64,000 bases of DNA from positions 22,358,409 to 22,422,408 of the forward strand of contig NC_089594.1 of NCBI RefSeq assembly GCF_019320115.1, read 5' to 3'. The notes beneath the pieces were generated by a model. The model had not been told where the DNA came from. It saw only the letters and a list, made by a program, of their open reading frames with translations, and made no database searches. Made by a program: the position numbers and the translations under genes. Below are positions 1 through 11,802 of the stretch, in pieces; the first letter of the stretch is position 1, and every line of letters begins with the position of its first letter. The DNA comes from Miscanthus floridulus. Taxonomy: Eukaryota; Streptophyta; Magnoliopsida; Poales; Poaceae.

Positions 1-81
1 CCGACTCCAAATGCAAAGCCCCCCCCGATACCCGCCCCCAGCAGTAGTATAGAAGAACGAGCGGAACCGCTCACCCCTGAG

Positions 82-247
82 TAGCCGTGGCGGCGATGCA
101 ACCTTCTTCTAATTACTCTGACAGCTTCACCCCACTGCCAGTGTCTCCATCTTTGCGCTGTTGTTTGGAGGCCCAATTGTCGGATGGTGAACAGATACCT
201 TCCCAGCTGGAGCCTGCCTCCTCTTCTGACATCACCCGATCCTGACA
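82..247 (-). repeat. 3' LTR remnant of the gypsy element
   Basis: This segment aligns with the U3 end of the LTR at 5302-5468, including the shared terminal GATCC.GACA. Homology stops at about 82: bases 1-81 do not match the expected 5221-5301 stretch. The LTR is therefore truncated or rearranged there. Confidence 0.75.
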
Positions 248-324
248 TTCCCCTTTCCTTGAAATTCAGCTTGACCCCAAGCTGAGCATTGCGGAAAACG
301 CCGATGCAAGTCAGTTGCCTCTTC

Positions 325-2329
325 TCATGTCAGCATTGAAGCCGAACAATCCCACTGAACTTGGATCTGACAGATAGAGGTAGCTCCTGCTTGAACAATA
401 CGAGAGCTTCTGAACTGTAAAGGTTGAACACTATGTTGAGGTTCAGTGGGCACATCTTGAATATCGTCCTCTACCTGAACTTGTGGTGGCACATGAGCCT
501 CGAGCTGTGACACATGAACCACAGGGTGAATTCGACAAGCTTCAGGTAGATCCAGCCAATAAGCCATAGCACCAACTCGAGCTAGGATCTCAAATGGCCT
601 AAAGTATCTGTAACTAAGCTTCTGATTGCTTCGGGGGGGCACTGGTGATTGTATATACGGCTGCAAATGCAGATACACCTTGTCACCCACCGAGAATTCC
701 TTCTCCCGACGATGTTTATCGGCCTGGTGCTTCGTACGCTGCTAGGCATGAGCCAACTGATGCTTAACCAAATCCTCCAAGAGCCTATGCTTAAGCAACC
801 ATTGGTCTAAATCTGGAGCATGGGACTGAATATCATTAGGGATGCCAAAGTGCCTTAGAGAATGACCATAGAGGACTTCAAATGGAGAATGACCAGTGGC
901 TGAATGAAACCAGGTGTTGTACCAGTATTCTGTAATAGGGAGCCACTTGTGCCATTGTCTTGGACAAGAATGCACACTGCAACGCAAGAAAGCTTCCACG
1001 CATTGATTCAGGCATTCTATTAGTCAATCCGTCTGTGGATGATAACTTGAGCTCATGAGCAGCTGAGTATCAGATTTCGTGAACAATTGCTGCCAGAGTG
1101 CACTAGTGAATATACGGTCTCTGTCAGAGATGATGTGCTGAGGCAAACCATGAAGCTTATAAACATTATCCTTAAATGCTTGCGCCACTTGAAGTGCTGT
1201 AAAAGGATGGGCCAATGGAATAAAATGCCCATACTTAGAGAACTTGTCCACAACCACCAGTATAGTATCAAATCGGTTGGACTTTGTAAGCCTTCCACAA
1301 GTCCAAGCACACAGTGTTCCAAGCTTGCTCTGGGACAGGCAAAGGTTGTAGCAGTCCTGGTAGTTTCTTGTGTTCCACTTTAGCCTGTTGACAAACAGCA
1401 CATGCTGCAACATAGTCTTGAATGCACTTTTTCATACCAGGCCAGTGAAATATCTGCTTGATCCTGTGATAGGTAGCAGTCACTCCTGAATGACCTCCAA
1501 CTCCTAAACTATGGACTGCCTGTAAAACATGGTTTTGAGCCAAGATGTTATTGCCCAACCATACCTTGTCCTGGTATTTGATAATGCCATCTTGTAATGT
1601 GAAATCCCCAACTACATCCATGGATGCTAACTCCTTCAACAGCTCAACAGATTGAGGATCATCCTGATACCCTTCTTTCAGTCGAGATAGCCAGACTGGT
1701 CTGCATGAAGACATTGCTGAAATATTCTCCTCAAAATGACAACATGACAGAGCATTAGCTGCCTTGTTAGTGGGCCCCTGCTTATAGACAATTTTGCATT
1801 GCAGATCAATAAGTTTGAGTAGGGCCTTGTGCTGTAACTTAGTGGCTACTCTTTGCTCAGTCAAATGCAATAGACTCCTGTGATCAGCCCGAATGATAAA
1901 CTCCTGTTGCTGCAAATATGCCCTCCACTTCCCCACTGCTAAGATGATGGCCATACACTCTTTCTCATATGTGGAGAGCCCTTTATTCTTACTAGACACT
2001 GGCTTGCTTAGGTAGGCAACTAGGTGTCCTTGCATAAGGACAGCACCAAAGCCAAGGTCACTGGCACCAGTTTCTACTACAAACTGCTTACTGAAGTCAG
2101 GTATGGCCAGTACTAGAGCTTGGACAAGGGCTTGCTTTAGTTGCTGAAATGCAGTATCAGTCACAGATGTCCATGCATAAGGAGTTCCTTTTTTTAGCAT
2201 TTCAGTTAGTGGCCTACTAATCATACCATAGTGTCGAATGAATTTTCTGTAGTAACCAGTAAGCCCCAGAAATCCTCTCAATTCCTTGACATTTCTGGGT
2301 TGTGGCCAATTCTGAACTGCAGAGATTTT
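325..2329 (-). pseudogene. RNase H, integrase and chromodomain-like end of the gypsy element
   Basis: The 337-residue block (1268-2281) carries the RT connection MRGFLGLTGYYRKFI, RNase H motifs (LSTYEKECMAIILAV, RADHRSLLHL) and the integrase HHCC finger (HSGVTATYHRIKQ, CAVCQQAKVEHKKLP). The first RNase H catalytic Asp reads Gly (VVETGASD instead of the usual ETDAS). The integrase core continues in another frame (VVVDKFSKYGHF, IISDRDRIFTS, SSYHPQTD; 1024-1413) and again at 742-999. The tail at 325-690 (PRSNQKLSYRYFRPFEIL, then IHPVVHVSQLEAH, ending near VQWD) resembles the integrase C-terminus and the start of a chromodomain that is cut short. Non-functional. Confidence 0.85.
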
Positions 2330-3792
2330 TTATGGTTCAATAGCTACCCCTTGCCCAGAAATGATATGGCCCAAGTACTCCACTTGTTGCTGGACAAATG
2401 AACATTTAGACTTCTTGAGATACAACTGATGAGACCTCAATATGTCAAACACTTGCTGCAATAATTGCAAATGCTTAGCTAGGGTATTAGAGTAAATCAA
2501 AATGTCATCCATGAACACCAATATGCCTTTTCTGAGCAAATGAGCAAAAATAAAATTCATGATCAAAGGTAGCAGGTGCATTGGTGAGGCCAAAGGGCAT
2601 CACAAGAAACTCAAACAACCCACTGTGTCTTAAAAGATATTTTGTGAGTACCATCAGGATTGATGCAAATTTGATGGTAACCTGCTCGAAAATCTAGCTT
2701 AGAGAACCACTGTGCTCCAGCTAGCTCATCAATCAACTCTTCCACAATTGGCATGGGATGTTTGTTTTTCACAATTTGAGCATTAAGGTGCCTATAATCA
2801 ACACAAAATCTCCATGTAGCATCTTTCTTTCTGACCAGCAAGATAGGAGAAGCATATGGGCTGCTGCTAGATTTAATAATGCCATTCTATAACATTTCAG
2901 CAACTTGCTTCTCAATCTCATCCTTTTGAGTTGGTGAGTACCTATAGGGTCCCACGTTGATAGGTTGTGCTCTAGGAATCAATTGGATATTGTGGTCAAA
3001 TGGTCTTGATGGGGGCAGAGATGTAGGTGTCTGAAACACATCATCATAAGCTTCCAACAGATGTTGCAGCTCCTTTGACAAAGGCATAGTATCAGGCACC
3101 AAAATGGAACACAATGTAGGTAGCTGAGCTGCAGGCACCTAGACTTTATATAGCCATTTGAACTGAATACAGTGAGTCACAGACTGTCTTCTGAGTAAGC
3201 CTTTGAGACCAGCTGCACTCAGTTGCGTGCACTTGGTCAAATCTTGTTGTAAACTCAGCTGCGTGAACTTCATCAACATTTGTGCCTAGTGAATCCACAT
3301 AGGGCTACACTCCTCAAGCCAGTCCTACCCCAAGATCATGTCAAAACACCTGAGGGGCAGAATGCCTGTAGTAGAAGTGAAAGAGTAGCCTTGAGCTGAC
3401 CATGGCAAATCTATCACTTTGTGAGTACACACCATAGGTCCTCCATCTGCATCCATAAACTAAGTTGGAGCACATTCTACTGCATCCACTTGTAGCTGAG
3501 CTGCTAACTGCTCACTGATAAATGTCCCCACACTACCAGAGTCAATGAGAATAAGGACATCTAACTTGCCCACTCTGCCACAAATCTTCAGGGTCTTTCT
3601 GCGAGAAGGAGCTAAATCTTTGGGTTGCCCAATTGCTAACACTATATCCTCATCTCCTTCAACTTTTTTAGAATCATCAGACTCAGCACAATCACCTTCC
3701 TCTAAAGCATCAAGAATTTCTTCCAGGACATGCAATGGAATCTGTTCAGGACACTTATGATTAGCTCTCCACTTGCCCCACACTTGAAGCAC
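2330..3792 (-). pseudogene. Protease and reverse transcriptase of the gypsy element, broken
   Basis: The protease block (3460-3792) holds LILIDSGSVGTFIS, a retropepsin DSG site in place of the commoner DTG/DSGAT. The RT blocks follow: the palm entry at 2887-3138 (PFDHNIQLIPRAQPINVGPY), RKKDATWRFCVDYRHLN and KLDFRAGYHQI at 2611-2841, and the catalytic FMDDILIYS at 2330-2593. Each block is in a different frame or separated by stops. The order and motifs are those of Ty3/gypsy pol. No single open frame survives. Confidence 0.85.
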
Positions 3793-4979
3793 ATCCCGTT
3801 CTTCCTGCGAAAGTCCCAGAGAGCTGACAATTTGCCATCGGATTCCTTTGCCTGAACAGTCTTGCCCTTATCAGTTTCCACCCCCTTCGACTTGTCTGCA
3901 TTTGTCTTCCAATTATTTCTGAACTCCTTGCCACCAAAAAGAGACCGACCCTATGCCAACTCCTCCTGAATGAGCACAAGTGCACTAGCAGTGTCAACAT
4001 CCTTGGGCCTGTGCAGAGCTATGACCGAGCGAATCTCATCTTTCAACCCTGTCACAAAACGATTCACAAAATAAGTATCATCATATGCATGGTTGTACAG
4101 CAACAACCCCTGAGCGAGCTTCTCAAAGGATAACTGATACTCCATCACCGAGCCCTTCTACCTAACAGCATCAAACTGCTTGAGCAACAACTGATACTAA
4201 TTTTTGTCAAATTTCTCCATCACCATCTCAACCAGCTTGGCCTAGTCCGTGATCCGCCCTTTTCTCTGAATAGTTTGCAACTACATTGCTGCTGCTCCCT
4301 TGAAGTTCAGGGTAGCGAAATGAGTCTTCAGCGCCGGGGTCACCGCATACAGCTCGAAGAACACCTCGCATTGATCATGCCAAAAATGAGGATAGTCCCC
4401 GTCAAATTTCGAAAACACCATTTTGGGGAAAGGCGGTGAACGATTATAAGCAGGGGTATTCTCATCGATTGGAGCCAAGGGTGGTGGATTTGGTAAGGGG
4501 AACATACCCTTATCAAAGTCTTGTGACCGGGGTCCAAGGACACCGCCGCAGTGCTCGCCGAGCCCAACAACGGGCGGTTCTCCGTCCTTAGCCGAAGAGG
4601 ATGAGGACAATCCAGGTGGAAGGTTGAGATCCCCCACCTTCAGTCCTGTCAGAAGCAGAGTGCCAACCGGAGCCAACGTCAACCACGCCTCGTTCGAATC
4701 GACTCGATTTGTGGTGAGATCAACCCGCTTGGAGACGGCGGCGAGGGATGTGGCCGCACCGTCGGCTCTCTCAAGCAATTCTCCGAGCACCTTGTCCGCG
4801 CCCGCTTGCCAAGTTCCCACGGCGTCGAGCGTGTCTAGGGATGACTGCATCATGCTTTGAAACCCCACAAACTGCTTCATCATCATCTCAAATTGGGTCG
4901 ACACCTCCATCGACTTCGACATCTCCGTTTGAAATTTCGATCCTCGCTTCGGCGCCAGCCTCACGATCCTTGCTTCCAA
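3761..4979 (-). pseudogene. gag of the gypsy element, frameshifted
   Basis: The 232-residue start (from 4979) has a typical gypsy gag N-terminus: coiled-coil-like, then a proline-rich linker, then KMVFSKFDGDYPHFWHDQCE, the gag core entry. The core continues after a frameshift at 3951-4148 (LSFEKLAQGLLLYNHAYDD, then FVTGLKDEIRS). A CCHC zinc knuckle is split by a frameshift near 3780: CFKCG is in one frame and WRANHKC in the next. At least three frame breaks make it non-functional. A functional gag would form the nucleocapsid-like particle. Confidence 0.8.
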
Positions 4980-5077
4980 CGATCTGCGTTCATCACCAGT
5001 CTATTCAACCTCGGCTCGGCTAGATGCCGACGGGAATTACGACCAGGACGGGTGATTCACAGCGAGCTGATACCAAT

Positions 5078-5468
5078 TGTGATGATCCACGAAGGAATCG
5101 TCAGATAACTGAAGGGAATTTGGGGAGAAATTGGAATTCAGGGTAGGAAGCAAGAGCAGCAGTTTAGGTTGGGAAGGGAACAGAGGGTTCAGAGTTCATG
5201 TTTCTGTTCTTCGATAGCCTTTTCACGAGTTCATTATAGGGCCTATATACCTGGCCAAACCCAACACACGCAACAACACGCGACAACTGTTACCCTGTGA
5301 GGTAGCCTTGGTGGCGATGCAACCTTCTTCTAATTACTCTAACAGCTTCACCCCACTGTCAGCGTCTCCATCTTCGCGCCGTTGTTTGGAGTCCTAATTG
5401 TCGGACGGTGAACAGATACCTTCCCCGCTGGAGCCTGCCTCCTCTTCTGACGTCGCCCGATCCAGACA
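5078..5468 (-). repeat. 5' LTR of the gypsy element (391 bp)
   Basis: On the plus strand the LTR starts TGTGATGATCC and ends GATCCAGACA, with TG..CA termini. Bases 5302-5468 match 82-247 in the same orientation, which identifies the LTR pair. On the minus strand a TATATAGG box near 5245 precedes a likely transcription start, followed by the R-U5 part and the primer site. Confidence 0.85.
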
Positions 5469-5671
5469 GAGCCGTAGCGAAATCGAGCACCTTGCCGAAG
5501 ATCCTGAACATCTCGACGGCGTAGATCCTGTCCTGTCCGACGACGAACGCCGCGTTGGGATCCCCTCCGGGTGCGCCAACACCTCGGTCCACTGGAGCGA
5601 GCTGAGGTCGAGCTTGAACAACGTGTGCACCACATTTTCCCTCCGGTTCACCGGCCCGTGGTGGTCTCATC
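5469..5671 (-). pseudogene. Gene scrap, unidentified (DUF295-like resemblance)
   Basis: Between the gypsy LTR and the copia gag remnant is a GC-rich stretch with coding character on the minus strand, split over two frames: HTLFKLDLSSLQWTEV in one, then DPNAAFVVGQDRIYAVEMF in the next. The pattern of hydrophobic strand, W, then F-V-G-x-D-R-x-Y resembles the repeat region of grass DUF295/F-box proteins, but I cannot identify the gene. The gypsy element inserted at its 5468 edge. Confidence 0.35.
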
Positions 5672-6050
5672 CTTCATCTTGAAGTTCTCATATTCACTCT
5701 TGAGCATGTAGAGCTTGGCTCTTAACAACCTTAGTGCCCTCATATGTTTCACATAACCTTGTCCATACTTAACTTGCTAGCTCAAGATCCTTGATGCCTT
5801 CAAATACTTTTGAATCAATGCCATTGTAGATAGTGTTGATGGCCATGACATTGCATTGCTTGTTTGCTCTATCATTATCGGTGAGATGTTCGGGATCAAG
5901 AATAGCATAATCATGTTCGGTGACCTCCCAAACTCTCCTATTGATTGAGCCAAGGTACATCTTCATCTTTCTCTTCTAATAATCAAAAGAACTTGTGCCA
6001 TCAAAGAAAGGTGGTCTGCCCCCAACATGGTTGAACACAACTTGAGCCAT
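5672..6050 (-). pseudogene. copia gag (UBN2-type) fragment
   Basis: Starting at the ATG at 6050 the frame reads MAQVVFNHVGGRPPFFDG, then a stop where the family has Trp (DY*KRKMKM), then a clear gag core: YLGSINRRVWEVTEHDYAIL and NGIDSKVFEGIKDLE. After a further break it continues with AKLYMLKSEYENFKMKDE. These are motifs of copia gag (UBN2/DUF4219-type). The fragment covers only the first part of gag and is inactivated by stops. Confidence 0.85.
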
Positions 6051-6110
6051 ATTTTGCACCGAAGGGTGTTAATCCTTGCTAAAAATGGTGACCACTGCTT
6101 CGATACCACT

Positions 6111-7575
6111 TGAAGGGTCCTAATTGACTAGAGGGGGGGTGAATAGCCTAATTTTAAAATCTACAAAACACTAGAGCAATTTATTAGTAACACAAAAGGC
6201 GATAAATGCGGTTTGCTCTAGCTCTAATTATTAGACAAGCCACCTATTGCAATTCTAATAATTATAGTCTCTATGGCACACAATTGCTATGTCTTTAATT
6301 TAACACTAGTGAGCAAGCTAGAGAGCTAACTAGATCAACTAATAAAGCTATGCTACTCTACTTGCTATCTACCACTACAACTACACAAGATATATTACAA
6401 GTACGAGAGAGAGGAATTAGTTTCAATACTGACGGTGAAATGTAGAGGATGATGCCAATCACCAAATAATTAATTCCAACACAATATATATCAATCAATC
6501 CAAATCCACCGGGAGACAAATATGACACCATTGATTTTTCTCCCGAGGTTCACTTGCTTGCCGGCAAACTAGTCCCCGTTGTGTCCCACTACACCATATG
6601 GTTCGGTGGCTAATCGGTATCACACACCGAGCCTCTCAAAGGCACCACAAGAACCTACCAATGGTGAGGAGTTGAATGACACGAGCAATCAACTAGAGTT
6701 GGAATTTGGCACTCCGCCGGGGAACCACAACAACCCCTCACAAATCACATCTTGATTAGGGGCGGACACAATCACCAAATCCCCTCACCAATCAATCCAA
6801 CACCAACCGTCTAGGTGACGGCAATCACCAAGAGTAATAAGAATACCACAATTGCAATCACTACCTAGTGCCACAAATATGAAACACAAATGCACATGAA
6901 CACTAGGTTCTCATCCTCTTGCTCTGGTCAAGATGCAGCCAAGCCAAAAATAGAATGACACGTTCTCTCCTTTTCTATTTCTTCTAAAAAAAATATGCCA
7001 AACCACATTTAGCACAAGAAATAGCAATTTCACAAAGAATATTTTTCTAGGGATTTCCGGTGCATCTCACCACGTCACTAAGCGTACGCATATGTAAAAT
7101 GAGACTCAACTTAGTGGGACTAGATGAGTAAAGCAATTATAATTTTTTTCCTTTTAATAGTACGGTTATCAAACCTAAATCACCCACACCCTTTATGGTG
7201 TCTTGGGTGGTAAAACAAAAATGGCTCTATTAATTATACCTTCGCCTTGAGCCCATTTTATTTTTTTCTTTCTTCTTTTCCAAGTTGGAGCATATATATC
7301 ATCTTTTGATCACCTCCATCACCATGACCATCGTTTGCTCCATCACTTGCCATGTACCAACCTATCTTTGTATTTCACTCATGACAAAGATTAGTACAAT
7401 TAGGTTTCATCAATTAACAAAAAACCAAACTAGAGCTTTCAGATGCCCACTTAGCACACATCAGCATGAAGAGCGGATTAAAACCCGTTTAGACCTATAT
7501 AATACCCAAAGCCAAGTTTATGAACCCAAAAATAGTGTTTTGATAATAGAGGGACCTAAGTGACACCTCGTGCCA
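6111..7575 (-). repeat. 5' LTR of the copia remnant
   Basis: The inner edge is firm: plus-strand TGAAGGGTCC at 6111 lies two bases from the primer site. The outer edge is estimated at TGCCA (7575), where the minus strand would begin TGGCACGAGG. No second LTR exists in the window to confirm it. The region is AT-rich, non-coding, and carries no convincing ORF. Confidence 0.6.
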
Positions 7576-8060
7576 AGTTGAAAGACTGGCTATGAATTTT
7601 TCTCTTTTTTTATGGACGAAGAAAAAAATCAAAAGCATTTGATTTTAATTCGTTTCACTCGAAGACGATCACAAGTATTATTTTAGATTAGATGGGAGGT
7701 AGTAATGCAAGAAACAGAATCAAAAGAAACTACTTCGAAGGTGATTCTGATCTCTGTTAAAAAAGAGAGGTCACTAGAAACATTTCTACCCAGAATCTGT
7801 GTCGTCTTTAACCGTTTGGAATTGTTTCGAGTGACACTGAAGAGAATTCGAACCTATTCTCTTCTGGAGAGAATCCAAACCTATTCTCACATCCAAACGG
7901 ATCTTCTATTATCAGTCAATATTTAACCAGAATAAACAGAACGTCGAGAATGAATCCATTTAACAATGGAAAAAGCGCCCATGGAGGCCATAAATGTCTT
8001 TAACTATTTACTCCATTGAAACTACATAAAACTAACTAAAAGACAACAGGAAAGCCAAAG
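7576..8060. other. Non-coding spacer
   Basis: AT-rich DNA between two retroelement remnants. Only short chance ORFs occur (for example 7705-7926). No promoter, RNA gene or repeat pair is recognised. Confidence 0.5.
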
Positions 8061-8169
8061 AACATGTACTCACATCGACGATAGAGCCTGTCACCTTGGT
8101 CAACGCCAAGATTAAGATTTCTGGTATATCATACAAACCTACAACAGATCTTGGTATCATATGGTAGCC

Positions 8170-9492
8170 CAGGTGACAGATTTGGTTCGCAGGCAGGCTG
8201 TCAGCAACTCCGACACGGCGACTACTCCAGAGGCTGAAGAACGGGCCTCGCCATCGCCGTTGTCCAGGCCCAAGTGGCAGGCTCAGCCCAACCCGAAGAC
8301 GACCGGCCCACAGCGGTGTACCTGAGTAGTATATGTATTGGGAAGACGAGAGCAGAGGGCAGGAACAATTTGTATCCAATTACTGAACTCTAATCGAACT
8401 TGTCCCCTACCTCTCGCCTCTGCTCTCTGCGGCGACGACCCTGCTGTTCGATTCCCTCTCCTACTCGTTCCTGCCGATCGGATTGCTAACAATTTGGTAT
8501 CAGAGACTCGTGCATCCGTCCTGGAACCCTACCGTCCACCTCGTCCCCACTACACCCGCCTGGAACACTCTCGTGGCGTCATGGATCCCAACGTGCAACG
8601 CGTCCTCGACGAGCTCTCCGGCCTCAACCGCCGCTTCGACGAGCAGGCGGAGCAGGCGGCGGGGCTCAACAGGCAGTTCGACGACCTCGAGCGCAACCTG
8701 TCGGCGCGCAATGTGGTGGTCGGCACCCGTATCACCGACCTCTCCCGCCGCATCTGCGATTTGGAGGCGGCGCCGGCGGATCCTCAGGTGCAGGCTGTCG
8801 AGGGGCGTCTCGCCACGCTCGAGGCCAGCTTCACCGACTTCGACGCCCGCATCGTCGACTTGGAGTGCCTGCGCACGGCTAGCATCAAGGATGAGCGTGA
8901 TGCCCGCGTGGATCCGGGGTTCAGGGATCCGGGGTCGTCACGACCTGGTCCCCGACCCGACCAATGGTACGTCCTCCATCCTGTTTCCCAATTCGTTTCC
9001 GTCTGCCAATTCACATCCTCACCATCCACCAATCCTTCACCATACTCACCCACCGCCACAGCCGCTCTCCGATCCACCTAGCTCCAGTTCCCACCCACCT
9101 AGCTCCAGTTCCCACCCAGCCTTGATCGCCTATCCCCCTCCTCGGCCTCCTCCTCCTCCTCCCCTCAGACAAATCTACCACTTCCAACCAAGCACGTCGC
9201 ATTCCTAAACTTCCTTTTCCCCGGTTTGATGGTGAGAACCCTCGGCGCTGGAAAACCCTGGCCGAGAAATATTTTCGCATCAATTTTGTCGAGGAATACC
9301 TCTGGATCGAGATCAGCGAGATGCATTTCGACGGGCCAGCGTCGTTGTGGTACCAGCCTATCGAGCATCAGGTCCCCACTCTGTCCTGGGCTGCATTCTG
9401 TGCTCTTATGCACGATCGATTCGATCGTGTGCGCCACGAGAACTTGATCAATCAGCTTTTCCACATCCACCAAACTTCTACTGTCACCAGGT
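8170..9492 (+). mobile_element. Truncated gypsy element (LTR, primer site, 5' gag)
   Basis: A plus-strand LTR ends GATTGCTAACA at 8491, followed by the tRNA-iMet primer site TGGTATCAGAG (8495-8505) and a gag reading frame. The element stops abruptly at about 9492 inside gag, with no pol and no second LTR. The left edge of the LTR is not resolved; a TATA-like AGTATATGT lies near 8326. It sits just downstream of the 3' end of the LYSA gene. Confidence 0.75.
8581..9492 (+). pseudogene. gag of the truncated gypsy element
   Basis: The start MDPNVQRVLDELSGLNRRFD, with heptad-like repeats (FDDLERNL, ITDLSRRICDLE), is the coiled-coil gag N-terminus of grass chromovirus elements. After a frameshift the gag core appears at 9195-9492: KLPFPRFDGENPRRW, KYFRIN, EMHFDGPASLWYQ, LMHDRFDRVRHENLINQL. 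A stop follows TVTR at about 9492 where similarity ends. Two frames and a truncation make it a pseudogene. Confidence 0.82.
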
Positions 9493-10156
9493 AAAAAATT
9501 CAGTCCCAACTAAATCACGTCAGGCAGGTTGCAGGCATGGGTCCTAACTCCTAACGAGGCATCCCAACTGCAGGGTTACAACCAAACAGCCCCTTTTTGT
9601 TTGCAATATAACTTCCTTAAATAGCAATTGAGAATAAAATTGGTGCCAAAACTAACAGCAATGACAGAAAAGTTCAGGAAGATAATATACCAACAGACCG
9701 AACCAGTCACATTCCACAACCACAAGAAAGTAAAATGAGCTTGACAAAGAAACTCCAATTATCCCCAAGAAAACATTGCCGGTAGCAGTTGCAGATAAAC
9801 GTCTAAGCAGGAAGACCATCAAAGAACTTCATGTAGTCATCAAGCTGCTCCTCATGCCTGATCTTAACGATTGAACCATCCTCTTGCACCTGCAAAGCAA
9901 CAATAAACCATATTGATTAAATGACCAATGAAGAGAATTGATAGACAAAAGAGGCAACAAATGGGGAACCTTATGAATGGACATCCCCAAAGTATCAATT
10001 CCTTACAGTTACGGTCTACCACCTGCAAGCTTTATGTGCTGTTCATATTCAAGTTGGTCTCGATGGTTAACATGCAGAACTCTAAGAAAACATTGGTTGG
10101 CCAATAGGCACAGGGGGTATTTGGAAACACAGAATTTGCAGGTTTTAAGACAATAA

Positions 10157-10790
10157 GAGCAACTTTGGCAATAGCCCTTATTTTAGAGCCCCAATGACCG
10201 GTTGTCAAGCTCCTCTACATGATCCCCTTCACCCTCCATGTTCTACGGCACCTCAGGCCTTGCCAGGCTTTGTTCCCTTAAGCTCCTCTAAGCCACCAGC
10301 ACTAGGCTCCACTCTGCCCTAATTGGTCTGCTCAGCCTACCTTCTCAACAGCAATCAACAATCCAGAAAAGAACCAAGCTCCCCCGTCCATGGACAGATA
10401 CCCATCTGCGACATTGTGGGATAGGCAAAGGGGACGCAGCGCAAGTAGGCTGGTAGGTAAGGACCAGGAGCGACAGGGTGCAAGCTGTGCGGCATGGTGT
10501 GGAATCAAGGGAAGATGGCGTGCAGGGAATTTCAAGCCAAGTTTGAGCCTCTCCACTTTTAACAGCCCCAACTCTCTACATTTGAGGCCTTAGGCAAAAA
10601 AAAAAAGGTGGCTTCAACAGGCTCAAGCACTCAAACTTGAGAGGCACCAGCATTTGCCCTTAGCCCCATTTCCCACTGGGCAAGCAAGCCATGCAAGGAG
10701 GCAGTGGAGGGTCAGGAGCAGTGGGGGTTGCAACCCTGCTGGACCTCGTTTCTTAAAATCAACAAACACACAAAACTGCTATAGTTGCTC
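10157..10790. mobile_element. Harbinger/Tourist-type MITE
   Basis: The left end GAGCAACTTTGGCAATAG and the right end CTGCTATAGTTGCTC are imperfect inverted repeats. They are flanked by TAA at 10154-10156 and 10791-10793, a 3-bp duplication typical of PIF/Harbinger elements. It is non-coding. Confidence 0.65.
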
Positions 10791-10906
10791 TAAGGAAGAC
10801 CCAGGCAAGTAATTGAAATTCCCTAGCGCACAGTGGGTTTTTCCATTTTCCTACAAAATAATCATGAGAAAAAAGGAATATAGGTGGTAATATGCCCCCC
10901 CGGGAG

Positions 10907-11473
10907 TAAAGATGGCAACGGGGACCCGATCCCCGATTCCCCGCGGGGAATTCCCCTATTAGGGGACGGGGATGGAGTCAAATATGCCTCCACGGGGATC
11001 TAAACGGGGAGAAAACGTCCCCCGTCGGGTTTGGCGGGGACGGGTCTGGGGGAGCATTCCCCGTCCCCGATACCGCATCCCCGCCCCGTTTATATACAGA
11101 CTTTGCTCTCTTTCCTGATGGCCCAACCAGCCCACGAAGGCCCAATGTCTTCTGAGTATATATAACAACAATAACCCTAGTTCTACACCTTTGTGATGAT
11201 TAATATCCTGCTTCTTGCTATTTAGCTATTTTTGGATTGTGATTCATGGTGTACTCTAATATTGTGTCGATGAACTCATGTGAATGATGATGAATTAACC
11301 TGAATGGTGATAAACAAATGCGGGGACGGGGATTTTTCCCCTCGCGGGGGCGGGGATGGGGGAGAAATCGTCCCCGCGAGCTTTGGCGGGGACGGGGACG
11401 GGGATTTTTTCTCCCCGCGGGGACGGGGATGGGGAGGCAACCTCCGACGGGGAATTCCCCGTTGCCATCTTTA
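10907..11473. mobile_element. GC-rich hAT-type MITE
   Basis: The 18-bp inverted repeat TAAAGATGGCAACGGGGA (10907-10924) recurs inverted at 11456-11473. The element is flanked by a perfect 8-bp duplication CCCGGGAG at 10899-10906 and 11474-11481. An 8-bp TSD indicates the hAT superfamily. Both subterminal regions are packed with GGGGACGGGGAT-like repeats. It has no transposase. Confidence 0.88.
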
Positions 11474-11504
11474 CCCGGGAGGCTGCGCTGCCACCCTCTT
11501 TAGC

Positions 11505-11802
11505 TAAAATATCATGTTGCACTGTTTCAAAAAAAAAATCATCACAAAAATCACGTATGTAGTACCTAAAGCTAAGTGTAGCTGAAACAATTCAGTTTGA
11601 AATTCATCTATGATGTTGAGATTCAAAAAACACAAGTGTCACTGTCAGCACATGATGAACAATGCCAGGTTGACTACTTGTTTATTTTGTTTCTTGACAT
11701 ATATTAATATCAAACTAACTGTTGCAACTATACTTAACTTTATGTGTTCTACATGCGTGATTTTTGTGATGATTTTTTGAAACAATGCAACATGATATTT
11801 TA
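11505..11802. mobile_element. Foldback MITE with long inverted repeats
   Basis: About 57 bp at the left end (from TAAAATATCATGTTGCACTG) is repeated inverted at the right end (to CAACATGATATTTTA at 11802), with a few mismatches and an A-run length difference. The middle is non-coding. The target duplication is not clear, so the superfamily is open. Confidence 0.75.

Larger units (their letters stand above)
82..5468 (-). mobile_element. Ty3/gypsy chromovirus-type retrotransposon, decayed
   Basis: The domain order on the minus strand is gag, CCHC, protease, RT, RNase H, integrase and a chromodomain-like tail, which is Ty3/gypsy order. The 5' LTR is 5078-5468. A tRNA-iMet-type primer site (minus TGGTATCAGC) lies at 5066-5075, two bases inside the LTR. 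A polypurine tract (minus AAGGAAAGGGGAA) at 248-260 abuts the 3' LTR remnant at 82-247. The total of about 5.4 kb, the short LTR and the chromodomain-like end suggest the Reina clade; that assignment is inference. Frameshifts and stops break every domain, so the copy is dead. The outer part of the 3' LTR cannot be recognised in bases 1-81. Confidence 0.88.
5672..7575 (-). mobile_element. Truncated Ty1/copia element (LTR, primer site, gag start)
   Basis: On the minus strand the order is LTR (to 6111), primer site (TGGTATCGAAGC, 6097-6108), then a gag remnant ending at about 5672 where the sequence switches to unrelated DNA. No pol and no second LTR are seen. The LTR end with CCCCCCTCTAGTCAATTAGG is a hallmark of SIRE/Maximus-type copia LTRs in grasses (recalled family knowledge). 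It is a truncated remnant. Confidence 0.75.
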
